Of a stretch of 64,000 nt of DNA, positions 1 to 8,931 are shown piece by piece. The translations under genes were made by a program, and so were the position numbers. Source of the DNA: Emiliania huxleyi CCMP1516 (taxonomy: Eukaryota; Haptophyta; Isochrysidales; Noelaerhabdaceae); contig NW_005195220.1 in NCBI RefSeq assembly GCF_000372725.1, positions 210,822-274,821 on the forward strand, in the 5' to 3' direction. Each line of letters starts with the position of its first letter. The first letter of the stretch is position 1. The notes under the pieces were generated by a model that saw only the letters and a program-made list of their open reading frames with translations, ran no database searches and was not told the origin of the DNA.

Positions 1-207
1 AGAGGGGGGGGAGATAATCTCCGCCGATCTCGGCAATCAGCGCCTGCGGCGGTTCGCCCGTGCCGCGGCGTGGTAGGGCGGCGGGGTAGACAAACTGAGG
101 CGGTGGTCGCACCTGATCGGTTCCTTGGCCCACTCAGCCATCACTCAGCTCATAGTCCAGGTAGGGCGGGTGGAGGAATAGACGTGTGGCCGCACCCGAC
201 CCCGAGC

Positions 208-333
208 AATCTCGGGCGATCTCGGGCGATCTCGGGCGATCTCGGGCGATCTCGAGCAATCTCGGGCGATCTCGGGCGATCTCGGGCGATCTCGGGCGAT
301 CTCGGGCGATCTCGGGCGATCTCGGGCGATCTC
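208..333. repeat. 10-bp minisatellite (ctcgggcgat)n
   Basis: About twelve copies of a 10-bp unit, with one variant (ctcgagcaat). On the minus strand it reads gagatcgccc. Similar units recur at 59288-59340 and inside introns of the sulfatase gene (37527-37585, 37795-37846, 37975-38030), so it behaves as a dispersed intron-borne satellite. Confidence 0.9.
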
Positions 334-336
334 ATG

Positions 337-861
337 TCACAGACTGCAGCGCGCCTGAGGCTGCAGTGGCTGCAGCGGCTGCAGCGGCCGCTGGGGAGAC
401 TTGAGCGGCTGGTGCTGCCGCTGCTGCTGCTGCTGCTGCGCCTGCTGCTGCTGCGCTTGCTGCTGCTGCATCTGCATCTGCTGCTGCCGCTGCTGCTGCT
501 GCTGCTGCGCTTGCTGCTGCTGCGCCTGCTGCCTGCGTGGTCTCTCCTGCTCCTCTCCGAAGAGATGAGCGTCCGGATCAACGCCGCCTCCGCCTCCTCT
601 GCCTCCGCCTCCTCCTCCTCCGCCTCCGCCTCCGCCTCCGCCTCCGCCTCCGCCTCCGCCGCCACCGCCGCCGCTTCTGCCGCCTCCTCCGCCGCTGGCG
701 CGAGCGGCCGCGGGTGCGACGGCGGAGGCGGAGGCGGAGGCGGAGGCGGAGGCGGAGGCGGAGGCGGAGGCGGCGGAGGTGGTGGCGGCGGCGGTGGAGG
801 CGGCGGCGCGACCGGCGGCGGGCGCGGCGAACGAGCGGGCGGGCGGCGGTGGTGCGGGCAT
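337..861 (-). CDS. Possible poly-Gln/poly-Gly C-terminal exon, unproven
   Basis: A minus-strand open frame with a Gly/Ala-rich half (GGCGGA repeat, 720-810) and a Gln-rich half (CAG repeat, 415-540) around a short complex segment, DPDAHLFGEEQERP. It lies downstream, on the same strand, of the RMI1-like gene ending near 1262 and could be a late exon of that gene. No splice junction could be shown, and homopolymer repeats like these stay open in several frames, so this may be non-coding low-complexity DNA. Confidence 0.25.
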   Translation of the reverse strand: MPAPPPPARSFAAPAAGRAAASTAAATTSAASASASASASASASASAVAPAAARASGGGGGRSGGGGGGGGGGGGGGGGGGGGGGGGRGGGGGVDPDAHLFGEEQERPRRQQAQQQQAQQQQQQRQQQMQMQQQQAQQQQAQQQQQQRQHQPLKSPQRPLQPLQPLQPQARCSL

Positions 862-1045
862 CGGTGGTGCGGCACCTAATGGGGAGGGTTTGGGGTGTCG
901 GCTGTGAAGGGGGTACGGTGCTGGCTCTACGAGATCTCACATCTCCCCGTATCTCCCCATATCTCCCGTGACGAGGTAAGTGTGCTGGCGGAGCCGACTC
1001 TGGCACCGGCAGCGACGTGCCGTCAGGGACGCTTATGGCCGGCAA

Positions 1046-1262
1046 TCTCTCGGCAACCTCTCGGCTGCCTCTCGGCTACCTCTCGGCTGCCTCTCGGCTG
1101 CCTCTCGGCAACCTCTCGGCTGCCTCTCGGCTACCTCTCGGCTGCCTCTCGGCTGCCTCTCGGCTGTCCCTCGGCTGCCTCTCGGCCATCTCTCGGCAAT
1201 CTCTCCGCCGCATCTCGGCTGTATCTCGGCCAATCTCTCGGCTGCCTCTCGGCTAGACCTCT
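1046..1262. repeat. 11-bp minisatellite (ctcggctgcct)n
   Basis: Roughly twenty degenerate copies of an 11-bp unit, directly beyond the last coding stretch of the RMI1-like gene (minus strand). Probably intronic or 3' flanking. Confidence 0.9.
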
Positions 1263-3892
1263 CGGAGCCGCTCCTCCAGGTGCGCCCACAGCGGCACTTC
1301 CGCCGGCGAGGGTTGCGCAGGCGGGGGTGAGGAGGAGGATGCCTCTCCGGACGGTCACGTTAGCGACGACGAGCTTGGTGCCTGTTTCACACGGGAGAGA
1401 GGCGGGGAGGAGGGGGAGGGGGGGGGGCGGATGAACAGACGCGGTTCACAGCGCGGTGCGTGCGGGGCACACACACACACACACACAGAGCGGGGGCATC
1501 ACACACGCGAGGCGGTGTGTGTGCGGTCTCAGGGAAAGGCATCCCCGCACAGTCACAAGTGCAATAGTCAGCGGGGGAGAGAGGGGCACGCGAGGCGGTG
1601 TGTGTGCGGTCTCAGGGAAAGGCATCCCCGCACAGTCACAAGTGCAAGAGTCAGCGGGGGAGAGAGGGGCACGCGAGGCGGTGTGTGTGCGGTCTCAGGG
1701 AAAGGCATCCCCGCACAGTCACAAGTGCAATAGTCAGCGGGGGAGAGAGGGGCACGCGAGGCGGTGTGTGTGCGGTCTCAGGGAAAGGCATCCCCGCACA
1801 GTCACAAGTGCAATAGCCAGCGGGGGAGAGAGGGGCACGCGAGGCGGTGTGTGTGTGGTCTCAGGGAAAGGCATCCCCGCACAGTCACAAGTGCAATAGT
1901 CAGCGGGGGAGAGAGGGGCACGCGAGGCGGTGTGTGTGCGGTCTCAGGGAAAGGCATCCCCGCACAGTCACAAGTGCAATAGTCAGCGGGGGAGAGAGGG
2001 GCACGCGAGGCGGTGTGTGTGCGGTCTCAGGGAAAGGCATCCCCGCACAGTCACAAGTGCAATAGTCAGCGGGGGAGAGAGGGGCACGCGAGGCGGTGTG
2101 TGTGCGGTCTCAGGGAAAGGCATCCCCGCACAGTCACAAGTGCAATAGTCAGCGGGGGAGAGAGGGGCACGCGAGGCGGTGTGTGTGCGGTCTCAGGGAA
2201 AGGCATCCCCGCACAGTCACAAGTGCAAGAGTCAGCGGGGGAGAGAGGGGCACGCGAGGCGGTGTGTGTGCGGTCTCAGGGAAAGGCATCCCCGCACAGT
2301 CACAAGTGCAATAGTCAGCGGGGGAGAGAGGGGCACGCGAGGCGGTGTGTGTGCGGTCTCAGGGAAAGGCATCCCCGCACAGTCACAAGTGCAAGAGTCA
2401 GCGGGGGAGAGAGGGGCACGCGAGGCGGTGTGTGTGCGGTCTCAGGGAAAGGCATCCCCGCACAGTCACAAGTGCAAGAGTCAGCGGGGGAGAGAGGGGC
2501 ACGCGAGGCGGTGTGTGTGCGGTCTCAGGGAAAGGCATCCCCGCACAGTCACAAGTGCAAGAGTCAGCGGGGGGGGCAGGGGTGCGCCGATTGGGGTGAG
2601 CGTGGAGAGGTCGCGGAGCCGGCTAATTAGTCAATTAATATAATATTAATTAATGAGTCGCCGATTGGGGTGAGCGTGGAGAGGTCGCGGAGCCGGCTAA
2701 TTAGTCAATTAATATAATATTAATTAATGAGTCGCCGATTGGGGTGAGCGTGGAGAGGTCGCGGAGCCGGCTAATTAGTCAATTAATATAATATTAATTA
2801 ATGAGTCGCCGATTGGGGTGAGCGTGGAGAGGTCGCGGAGCCGGCTGTACTCGAGCGCCACCACGCGCTGGCCGCCGTCCGACAGCAGCAGCCTCAGCAT
2901 CCGGCCTACGGGCGCCTCTCCCATCCCTCCCCACATCTCCCCGTATCTCCCCACATCTCCCCGTATCTCCCCATATCTCCCCACATCTCGCGCTGATGGC
3001 CTACGGGCGCCTCTCCCATACCTCCCCACATCTCCCCGTATCTCCCCACATCTCCCCGTATCTCCCCACCTCGGCCCGCATTAGCTGCGGCTTTAGCTGC
3101 GGCCTCTCTGCAGACTCTGCATTCAATGCGACTGCCCACCCCCTCTCCTGAGATTTCCTGAGCTCGCACCTCACGCCTCGCGAACCTTGCCTCCGTGTGC
3201 TCCGCGAGTGTGCGTGTGAGCCGCGTCGGCCTTGCTGCGACGTGTGCACCACTGGCCTGGCTGGCGGACTCGCGTCTCTCTGCTAGGGCGTGTGCACGAC
3301 TGGCCTGGCTGGCGGACTCCCGCCTCTCTGCATGCAGACACCGAGCCGGTGGGGATCTCCTACATCTCTCCCCATAGCTCCCCAGATCTCGACTGCGTCT
3401 CTCTGCATGCAGACACCGAGCCGGTGGGGATCTCCTACATCTCTCCCCATAGCTCCCCAGATCTCGACTGCGTCTCTCTGCATGCAGACACCGAGGCGGT
3501 GGGGGTCGGGAGGTCCGTCGGGGTGCTTGTCTGGCCGGTTCCGCTGCTCCTCGACCAGTGTGATGTCGCTCACCTCCACCTGCGCCGCGGCGGTGGAGGC
3601 GGGTGGAGGTGGGTGGAGGCGGGGTGGCAGCGACCGGCTCACCCGGCGACCGCTTACCGGCGGCGACATCGCTACCGCCAGCTAAGGTCTGCTACTCGCC
3701 ACGCACCACTTGCAGCAAGAACGGCCCCGTCAGGCAGAGCTGGTGCATCGCCGCCACTCCGGCGGGCAGCGGCAGCGCGGCGACGCCGAGCGCGTCGAGG
3801 TCGGTGTGGATGAGCAGTGGCTCGAGGCGGAGCTGGCGCGCCGCTGCCGCCTGGCTCGCCCAGGGAGGCGCGTGCAGCTCGGTGGCCGCCAT
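1262..3892 (-). CDS. RMI1: RMI1/TDRD3-type OB-fold protein, 4 exons seen
   Basis: Resembles the N-terminal OB-fold of RMI1, the topoisomerase III/RecQ partner that acts in Holliday-junction dissolution in the nucleus. TDRD3 carries the same fold and is the alternative. Exons read on the minus strand: 3892-3710, 3579-3492, 2905-2810, then from 1381 down. Joined they stay in frame and give, in family order, HTDLDALG, LPAGVAAMH, GPFLLQVEVSDITL, RMLRLLLSDGG, VALEYSRL and GTKLVVANVTVRRGILLLTP. Introns: 3580-3709 (GT-AG), 2906-3491 (GT-AG), 1382-2809 (GC-AG). The start is the ATG at 3892; a further upstream exon is possible. Beyond the LLLTP motif the best-looking continuation (EVPLWAHLEERL) lies one base out of frame, so the 3' end is unresolved. 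All three large satellites of this region fall inside its introns. Confidence 0.75.
1511..2572. repeat. 83-bp minisatellite, 13 copies
   Basis: Thirteen near-identical 83-bp units, differing mainly at a single a/g position. The array lies wholly inside the 1382-2809 GC-AG intron of the RMI1-like gene. Part of the unit (cctttccctgag ... cacaccg ... cctcgcgtgcccct, read on the minus strand) also occurs once, in transcript orientation, at 56258-56310 inside an intron of the CmcJ-like gene. Confidence 0.97.
2585..2847. repeat. 74-bp array: exon end plus AT-rich spacer, 4 copies
   Basis: Units start at 2585, 2659, 2733 and 2807. On the minus strand each unit is about 38 bp of coding-type sequence (encoding SRLRDLSTLTPIG) followed by a 36-bp AT-rich spacer that ends in taattag. 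The copy at 2810-2847 is the real end of exon 3 of the RMI1-like gene; the others repeat that exon end and its GC donor inside the following intron. Confidence 0.95.
2926..3070. repeat. (tctccccacatctccccgta)n-type repeat
   Basis: Degenerate 10-bp-based repeat inside the 2906-3491 intron of the RMI1-like gene. A stretch around the acceptor (gcctacgggcgcctctccca) is present at both 2903 and 3000, so the splice-acceptor region is itself duplicated. Confidence 0.85.
3317..3500. repeat. 75-bp array with duplicated splice donor
   Basis: About 2.4 copies of a 75-bp unit; equivalent points lie at 3330, 3405 and 3480. On the minus strand each unit carries the end of exon 2 of the RMI1-like gene plus its GT donor (ctcg/gtgtctgc), so three near-identical donors lie in a row. 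Confidence 0.9.
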
Positions 3893-4282
3893 CCACTCGT
3901 TCTTGTTGGCAGAGCAACGACTGCGCTGACCCGGAGAGGAGCGGCGGTTCAGGACGCCAGCCGAAGGCGCGCTTGCTTGTCTGTTTTCTTTTTCCTCGGT
4001 TTTTCTCTTCTCGTTAGACACCGCGTGAAAGAAGAAAACGCCTGGCGCGTTGTTGCAATGCAAGCGCCGGAGGTGCCAGAGAAGGTGCTAGTGCGCTCGA
4101 GGTACGAGGAGCGCAAGAGTACAAAATCGCGGCCGCCGACGGAAAATCCGAAGTCCGCGGTCTTCGTTGCCATGCTCCTGAAGTTGGTCCCGCTTCTCGT
4201 CGCGCTGCCAGCGTCTGCCCGGTATTCGCTCCGCCCTGCACACTGGCTAGGGGAGCTCCCACACATCCTGAGCGAACTTTAG
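3893..4282. other. No clear gene
   Basis: The region upstream of the RMI1-like start. Open frames exist on both strands but none shows a recognisable motif. It may hold a 5' exon or promoter of the minus-strand gene. Confidence 0.4.
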
Positions 4283-4793
4283 TAGGTAGGTAGGTAGGTA
4301 GTAAGGTGAAGAACAGCCAGGCTCGGACTGGACACCAACGCGGTATGGGTGGACGCTGGACAGATGATGACGACACGCACGAGCGACACACAGACACAAA
4401 CAGGCTCACAAGACACACAGCCAGCTGGCTGCCACACACCCTGAGTCGGCGTACACATAACTCAGGGCCACATCCTCCCTGTCGCCCCCCCCAGCACTCC
4501 ACGGTGCCAAGGGTACAAACAAGGGCACAACTCAAACAACAGACGACAGGAAGTGACATGTGAGGCTAGAGCAGCTTGCTCCACCTCTAGCAATCTCACC
4601 GGCCTTCGAGGCACGGACGAGACCGTATGTGGGGTCTAGTGAGGTGTCTATGGACGCCCTCCTCATGGGCTAGCTGCCTGCTGCTAGCCTTCTCTCGCAC
4701 TCACGGACAGTGACAATTAAATGGGTGAGTGTTTGCGAGCTGAGGCGCGTGTGCTAAATCTAGGCCGCACGTCGTGGCACTATGACGGAGGTA
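4283..4793. repeat. ~506-bp dispersed repeat, copy 1
   Basis: Nearly identical to 5835-6340, in the same orientation. It begins at a (gtag)n tract and ends at ggcactatgacggaggta. Both copies keep open frames of 85 aa (plus) and about 90 shared residues (minus), but neither looks like a known protein. Confidence 0.93.
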
Positions 4794-4795
4794 TG

Positions 4796-4862
4796 TCCAG
4801 ACAGCGTCCAGACAGCGTCCAGACAGCGTCCAGACAGTGTCCAGACAGCGTCCAGACAGCAA
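4796..4862. repeat. 11-bp array (gtccagacagc)n
   Basis: Six copies of an 11-bp unit starting exactly where the 506-bp repeat ends. Confidence 0.9.
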
Positions 4863-5036
4863 AATCGGAGCGTCTAGACAGCTATTCAGACAGTACTAGC
4901 ACTTGAGTGTACACAGCTGATTGAAGTAAAGGGGAATGATGCAGCTGCCTGCCAGAGCAGAAAGATTCCTTAATTCTCTCCACTACAAAAAAAGTCCAGT
5001 GCGGAACCGAGATCATGGCCCCGAATGCCGTGCTCT

Positions 5037-5504
5037 CTAGGTAATCTGTGGGAGCTCCACAAACCAGGTTTCCCCGCCACGCAGCCGCACCGCTCCCGAC
5101 CCGTCCGCCACCCACCCGACGCCCTCGCCGGTGGGGGCATCATGCTTGTAGAAGTTCGACTCCACGTCGCCGTCGGCGCACCGGAAGACGCCGCGCCCCT
5201 CCTTCTTACCCGCCTTGTACTCGCCCTCGTAGACGTCGCCGTTGGCGAACCGCATGACGCCGCGCCCCTCCGGCAGACCCGCCTTCCACTCGCCCTCGTA
5301 GACGTTGCCGTTGGCGAACCGCAGGACGCCGCGCCCCTCGGGCTCTCCCGCCGCGTTGTACTCGCCCTCGTACTCAAACTTCTGCGCCTCGCCCGAGCGA
5401 GCCATCGCGTTGTTCACCTTGAGAGCGTAGCTACGGTACAGCAGGACGACCTTCGGCTTGTCGCCCTTGCGCGTGAAGGAAGCCTCCTGGATCGCGGCGA
5501 TCAC
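5037..5504 (-). CDS. MORN-repeat protein, probably partial
   Basis: Three adjacent MORN repeats are visible (YEGEYNAAGEPEGRGV, YEGEWKAGLPEGRGV, YEGEYKAGKKEGRGV), each followed by an RFANG/RCADG turn. MORN repeats usually bind membranes or phospholipids or act as scaffolds, often fused to kinases or SET domains; none of those is present here. The frame upstream is closed just before about 5525 and no good ATG starts it, so this is a single exon or a fragment. It sits between the two 506-bp repeats and may have been carried with them. Confidence 0.6.
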   Translation of the reverse strand: MIAAIQEASFTRKGDKPKVVLLYRSYALKVNNAMARSGEAQKFEYEGEYNAAGEPEGRGVLRFANGNVYEGEWKAGLPEGRGVMRFANGDVYEGEYKAGKKEGRGVFRCADGDVESNFYKHDAPTGEGVGWVADGSGAVRLRGGETWFVELPQIT

Positions 5505-5834
5505 GCGCTTGTTCCGCAGGATACATGTATCCGGTTTTACTTACTGTCCACTATGAAAGTGTGGACCGGCGTGAACAGCAGCTCCTGACCACGGCGCCGC
5601 AGGCGCCTGTTGATAGGTCCAGGTGATAGCCCTGGATAGGCAATGCATACGCCTCACTGGACCTCAGATCGCCCGACCGCGTCCCGGTGCTCTGCCGTCG
5701 GATTTGTGACGCCGCCGCACCGCGCCGTGGCCGGGGGCCCTCCGGAGGCCGAGGATGGCCGTGGCGGACCGGGACGAGCTCTGGGAGGGGGGGTGTCAGT
5801 GAGTATATTGTAGATACTAACCATGTGCACAATA
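5505..5834. other. No clear gene
   Basis: Spacer between the MORN fragment and the second 506-bp repeat. No motif recognised on either strand. Confidence 0.4.
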
Positions 5835-6340
5835 AGGTAGGTAGGTAGAAAGGTGAAGAACAGCCAGGCTCGGACTGGACACCAACGCGGTATGGGTGGA
5901 CGCTGGACAGATGATGACGACACGCACGAGCGACACACAGACACAAACAGGCTCACAAGACACACAGCCATCTGGCTGCCACACACCCTGAGTCGGCGTA
6001 CACATAACTCAGGGCCACATCCTCCCTGTCGCCCCCCCCAGCACTCCACGGTGCCAAGGGCACAAACAAGGGCACAACTCAAACAACAGACGACAGGAAG
6101 AGACATGTGAGGCTAGAGCAGCTTGCTCCACCTCTAGCAATCTCACCGGCCTTCGAGGCACGGACGAGACCGTATGTGGGGTCTAGTGAGGTGTCTATGG
6201 ACGCCCTCCTCATGGTCTAGCTGCCTGCCGCTAGACTTCTCTCGCACTCACGGACAGTGACAATTAAATGGGTGAGTGTTTGCGAGCTGAGGCGCGTGTG
6301 CTAAATCTAGGCCGCACGTCGTGGCACTATGACGGAGGTA
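5835..6340. repeat. ~506-bp dispersed repeat, copy 2
   Basis: Direct copy of 4283-4793. Only scattered single-base differences are visible, so the duplication looks recent. Confidence 0.93.
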
Positions 6341-6489
6341 GACGTGCGGCCGCAGCGCGCCCACCACAGTCTCGGTGGGGCGCGCGTGTTAGCAAGAGAG
6401 TTGCGGGGAGAGCCATGCCCGACTTTTCGGAGGCGAGCCCCACGCCACGGATGCCAGCCGTGCTTTCGCGGGAGCCGTCTCCCAATAAC

Positions 6490-6756
6490 TCTCACTTTAG
6501 CTAAGCCAGGGGAGGCGATTCCGGGGCCGTACAGCAGCTTGATGGTGCTTCGCCGGCGTGCGTCCCGGAGCGGTGCCGGACGGGCGGTCCAGGGGAGAAA
6601 ACTCGGGACGACGCCGACGGCGCTCTGATTCGACTTTTTACTTCAAACAAAGACAGTGGCACGCGCCGCGGCGCGGTGCATGCCACTGTCAGGAGCGGAT
6701 CCGCCAGTTAGTCGTGTTCACGCCGGGATCGTGTCCTGAGTAACCTGGCCAGACTT
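6490..6756 (+). repeat. Dispersed repeat R2, copy 1
   Basis: Matches 13262-13500 plus 13977-14048, where the second copy is split by a MITE. It includes gattccggggccgtacagc and a terminal block caggagcggatcc ... gggatcgtgtcc. It ends 54 bp before the ATG of the U-box ankyrin gene. Confidence 0.88.
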
Positions 6757-6810
6757 TAGGCTTGGACAGTACTCGAGTACTCGTTGGTCACCGGGAGGCG
6801 CGTTGCTGCA

Positions 6811-7968
6811 ATGCTAGCGCTGGCAGCAGCTCTCGACGGCGACGAGGCGGCGCTGCTGGCGTGGCTGGACAGCGGCGGGCGGGTCAACGCGACTTGCGTG
6901 GTAGGCGATAGGAGCGGCTTCACCGCGCTGATGCTCGCCGCTCAGGAGGGCCACGAGCGAATGGTCGATTTGCTGTTTCAGCGCGGCGCGGAGATCGACC
7001 AGCAGGACAGCGCCGGCTGGACCGCGCTGATGTTCGCCGCCAGCAAAGGCCACGAGCGGGTGGTTAAGCTGCTGCTTCAGCACGGCGCGGAGGTCGACAA
7101 GCAGGACGCCGACGGCAGCACTGCGCTGATGCACGCCGCCGTCAGCGGCCACGAGCGAGTGGTCGAGCTGCTTCAACGCGGCGCGGATGTCAACCTGCAG
7201 AACAGCAACGGCTTCACCGCGCTGATGATCGCCGGCGCCAACGGCCACCCCGCATTCGTGCTCCGCCTGCTGCGGGCGGGCGCAGACGCGGCGTTGTGCG
7301 ATGCGAGCGGCAGGACGGCGCTGCAGATGGCCAAGAAGAAAGGCCGCGCCGGCTGCGTGCGCGCCCTCGAAGATCATGCGGCGGCGGAGGCAGCGGCGAG
7401 GGCGGTGGAGAGTGCGGCGGCAGAGGCGGAGGCGGCGCGGCATGCCGAGGCGCTGCTGGCGGAGGAGGAGGCGGAGAAGGAGGCGGGGCGCGCCAAGGAG
7501 AGCAAGAAGGGGAAGAAGAAGAAGAAGAAGGGGAAGGGTGGCGGGGGTGGCGCTGGGCCGTCGCAGGGGCTGTCCGAGGATGAGGCAGCGCTGGCGGCGG
7601 CGGAGGAGGCAGAGGCGGCGGCGCTCGAGGAGAGCGCGAGGCTGGATGTCGGGGCGACGCGTGCGGCGGGGGGACAGGCGCGAGTCGCCGAGCGGCAGGG
7701 CGATTCGTCACCGGCGGAGGAGGCGCCGCCTGAGGGAGAGGAGGAGCCGCCGGACGATTTCATCTGCCCAATCACGACCGAGGTGATGAGCGACCCGGTG
7801 ATGGCGGCCGATGGGCAGTCGTACGAGCGGACGGCGATCGAGCGCTGGCTCGCGACCAAGTCAACGAGCCCTCTGACGGGCGGCGCGCTCGAGCACCCAT
7901 ACCTCACCCCCAACCACATGCTGCGCCGGATGATCCGGGACTGGGAGGGGGCGCGGAAGGCAGCGTGA
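6811..7968 (+). CDS. Ankyrin-repeat U-box protein, likely E3 ubiquitin ligase
   Basis: A 385-aa single-exon protein. Residues about 30-190 form five to six ankyrin repeats (GFTALMLAAQEGHERMV, GWTALMFAASKGHERVV and similar). Residues about 190-310 are an Ala/Glu- and Lys-rich charged linker. Residues about 313-380 form a U-box with the signature FICPITTEVMSDPV, DGQSYERTAIERWL and PNHMLRRMI, the fold that recruits ubiquitin-conjugating enzymes. The inferred role is substrate recognition by the ankyrins and ubiquitin transfer by the U-box. The first in-frame ATG is taken as the start. The linker is nearly the same as that of the ankyrin kinase at 60551, which suggests module exchange between the two genes. 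Confidence 0.88.
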   Translation: MLALAAALDGDEAALLAWLDSGGRVNATCVVGDRSGFTALMLAAQEGHERMVDLLFQRGAEIDQQDSAGWTALMFAASKGHERVVKLLLQHGAEVDKQDADGSTALMHAAVSGHERVVELLQRGADVNLQNSNGFTALMIAGANGHPAFVLRLLRAGADAALCDASGRTALQMAKKKGRAGCVRALEDHAAAEAAARAVESAAAEAEAARHAEALLAEEEAEKEAGRAKESKKGKKKKKKGKGGGGGAGPSQGLSEDEAALAAAEEAEAAALEESARLDVGATRAAGGQARVAERQGDSSPAEEAPPEGEEEPPDDFICPITTEVMSDPVMAADGQSYERTAIERWLATKSTSPLTGGALEHPYLTPNHMLRRMIRDWEGARKAA

Positions 7969-8169
7969 CCAGGCTCGAGATGATGCGCCCCAATGACTAG
8001 GTCCAGCCCAGGGTGGCACAGATCTGACGTTTTGTATCTGGGAAAGTATAGAGATGAGAGTGAGCTAGAACCGGACCCGGTCAAAGTCGGCGGGTTTCGG
8101 AGGGGGGGTATGACAAAAAACGGCGGGCGCATTTGGGCACATCTCTGCGCACAAGTGCCCGCGTTCTCC

Positions 8170-8770
8170 ATGGCGCTCCGATCGCGTGCAACTGGAGGAC
8201 GTGGTGATGGTCGCCGAAGGATCGCAGGTGCGTCGCAGGTCAGGCTGATAAGGCCTGGCTACGCGACCATCGAGGTCGACCTGAAGCACGAGAAGGCCGC
8301 GGGCGACCGCGAGTCGGTGCAGGCGGCGGAGCGCTCGTACATCGAGCGCACCGCGCCGAAGAAGAAGGAGCCCACCAAGGAGCAGGCGAGCAGCCCGCGG
8401 CTCGAGCCGCGGCACGCAAGGCCAAGAAGGCCCGGCGCAGAAGGCGCGCCGGGCGACGGAGGCTGGCGAGCGCGCCGCGAGGGAGGCCGAGCGCGCGGAG
8501 GCCCCGCGCGCGCAGCTGCGCGAGAACATCCAGTACGTGATGGCCGGGCTGCGGTCTGCAGCTGCGCAGGCGCGCAGCCAGGCCGGGTCCAAAATAGGGG
8601 TCGAATACTCGCTGCCCCCGGAGAGGGACGACGGGTATCGACGCGGCCCCAGCAAGGTGTACGCCACAGTTCCCCAGGGGACCGTGGCGACGACCGTCGC
8701 CTCGGACTGGCTCGCGAACGAGCTGGCCGAGCACGGAGAGATCGATGCGGCATACCGCGACCGCATACGT
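8170..8770 (+). pseudogene. Broken copy of the 52455-53303 gene
   Basis: From about 8170 the DNA matches the gene at 52455 closely (RPGYATIEVDLKHEKAAG, KKKEPTKEQ, YSLPPERDDGYRRGPS). Compared with that gene it lacks about 110 bp after the first codons, has an inserted tract near 8385 that shifts frame, and stops matching after gcgaccgcata, where an introner-like repeat begins. It cannot make the full protein. Confidence 0.85.
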
Positions 8771-8931
8771 AGTAAGTAAGGTAAGGTAAGGTAAGGTAGA
8801 TTTCTCCACACACACAAAGTGGTGGGGCAAGGGGGGGCGACCCTCGCATCTCCACGCCCGGACACGGGCAGGAGCCCCACGGCATTCAAAGTGCAAGCAC
8901 TGGCCCGGTGCACGTGGGTGAGCAGCCTGCC
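8771..8931 (+). mobile_element. Introner-like repeat, copy A
   Basis: Starts with (ggtaa)n, then cttctccacacac-type sequence, aagtggtggggcaag, ccccacggcattcaaagtgc and gtgggtgagc. The same core occurs at 21911-22052, 29760-29901 and 53485-53630 (all reversed), with fragments at 15254-15301 and 37650-37695. It begins with a GTAAG donor-like string and ends near gtgagcag. Confidence 0.85.

Noticed and set aside
150-875. Poly-Pro and poly-Arg proteins at the left edge
   Set aside because: Readings of GGC/GGA and CTG repeats in different frames. Only the Gln-rich frame was kept, at low confidence.
1511-2572. CRISPR array
   Set aside because: The repeats are contiguous 83-bp units without unique spacers, and the genome is eukaryotic.
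1431-2643. A ladder of 72- to 205-residue frames with Cys and Arg
   Set aside because: They arise from the 83-bp repeat, whose length is not a multiple of three, so each frame recurs every three units. They lie inside an intron of a minus-strand gene.
4014-4563. Cys-rich 90-residue frame shared by both 506-bp repeats
   Set aside because: Conserved only because the two DNA copies are nearly identical. No motif, and a competing frame on the other strand is equally preserved.
4283-6340. LTR pair enclosing a retroelement
   Set aside because: The two repeats lack the usual tg...ca ends, no primer-binding site is visible, and the inside carries only a MORN fragment.
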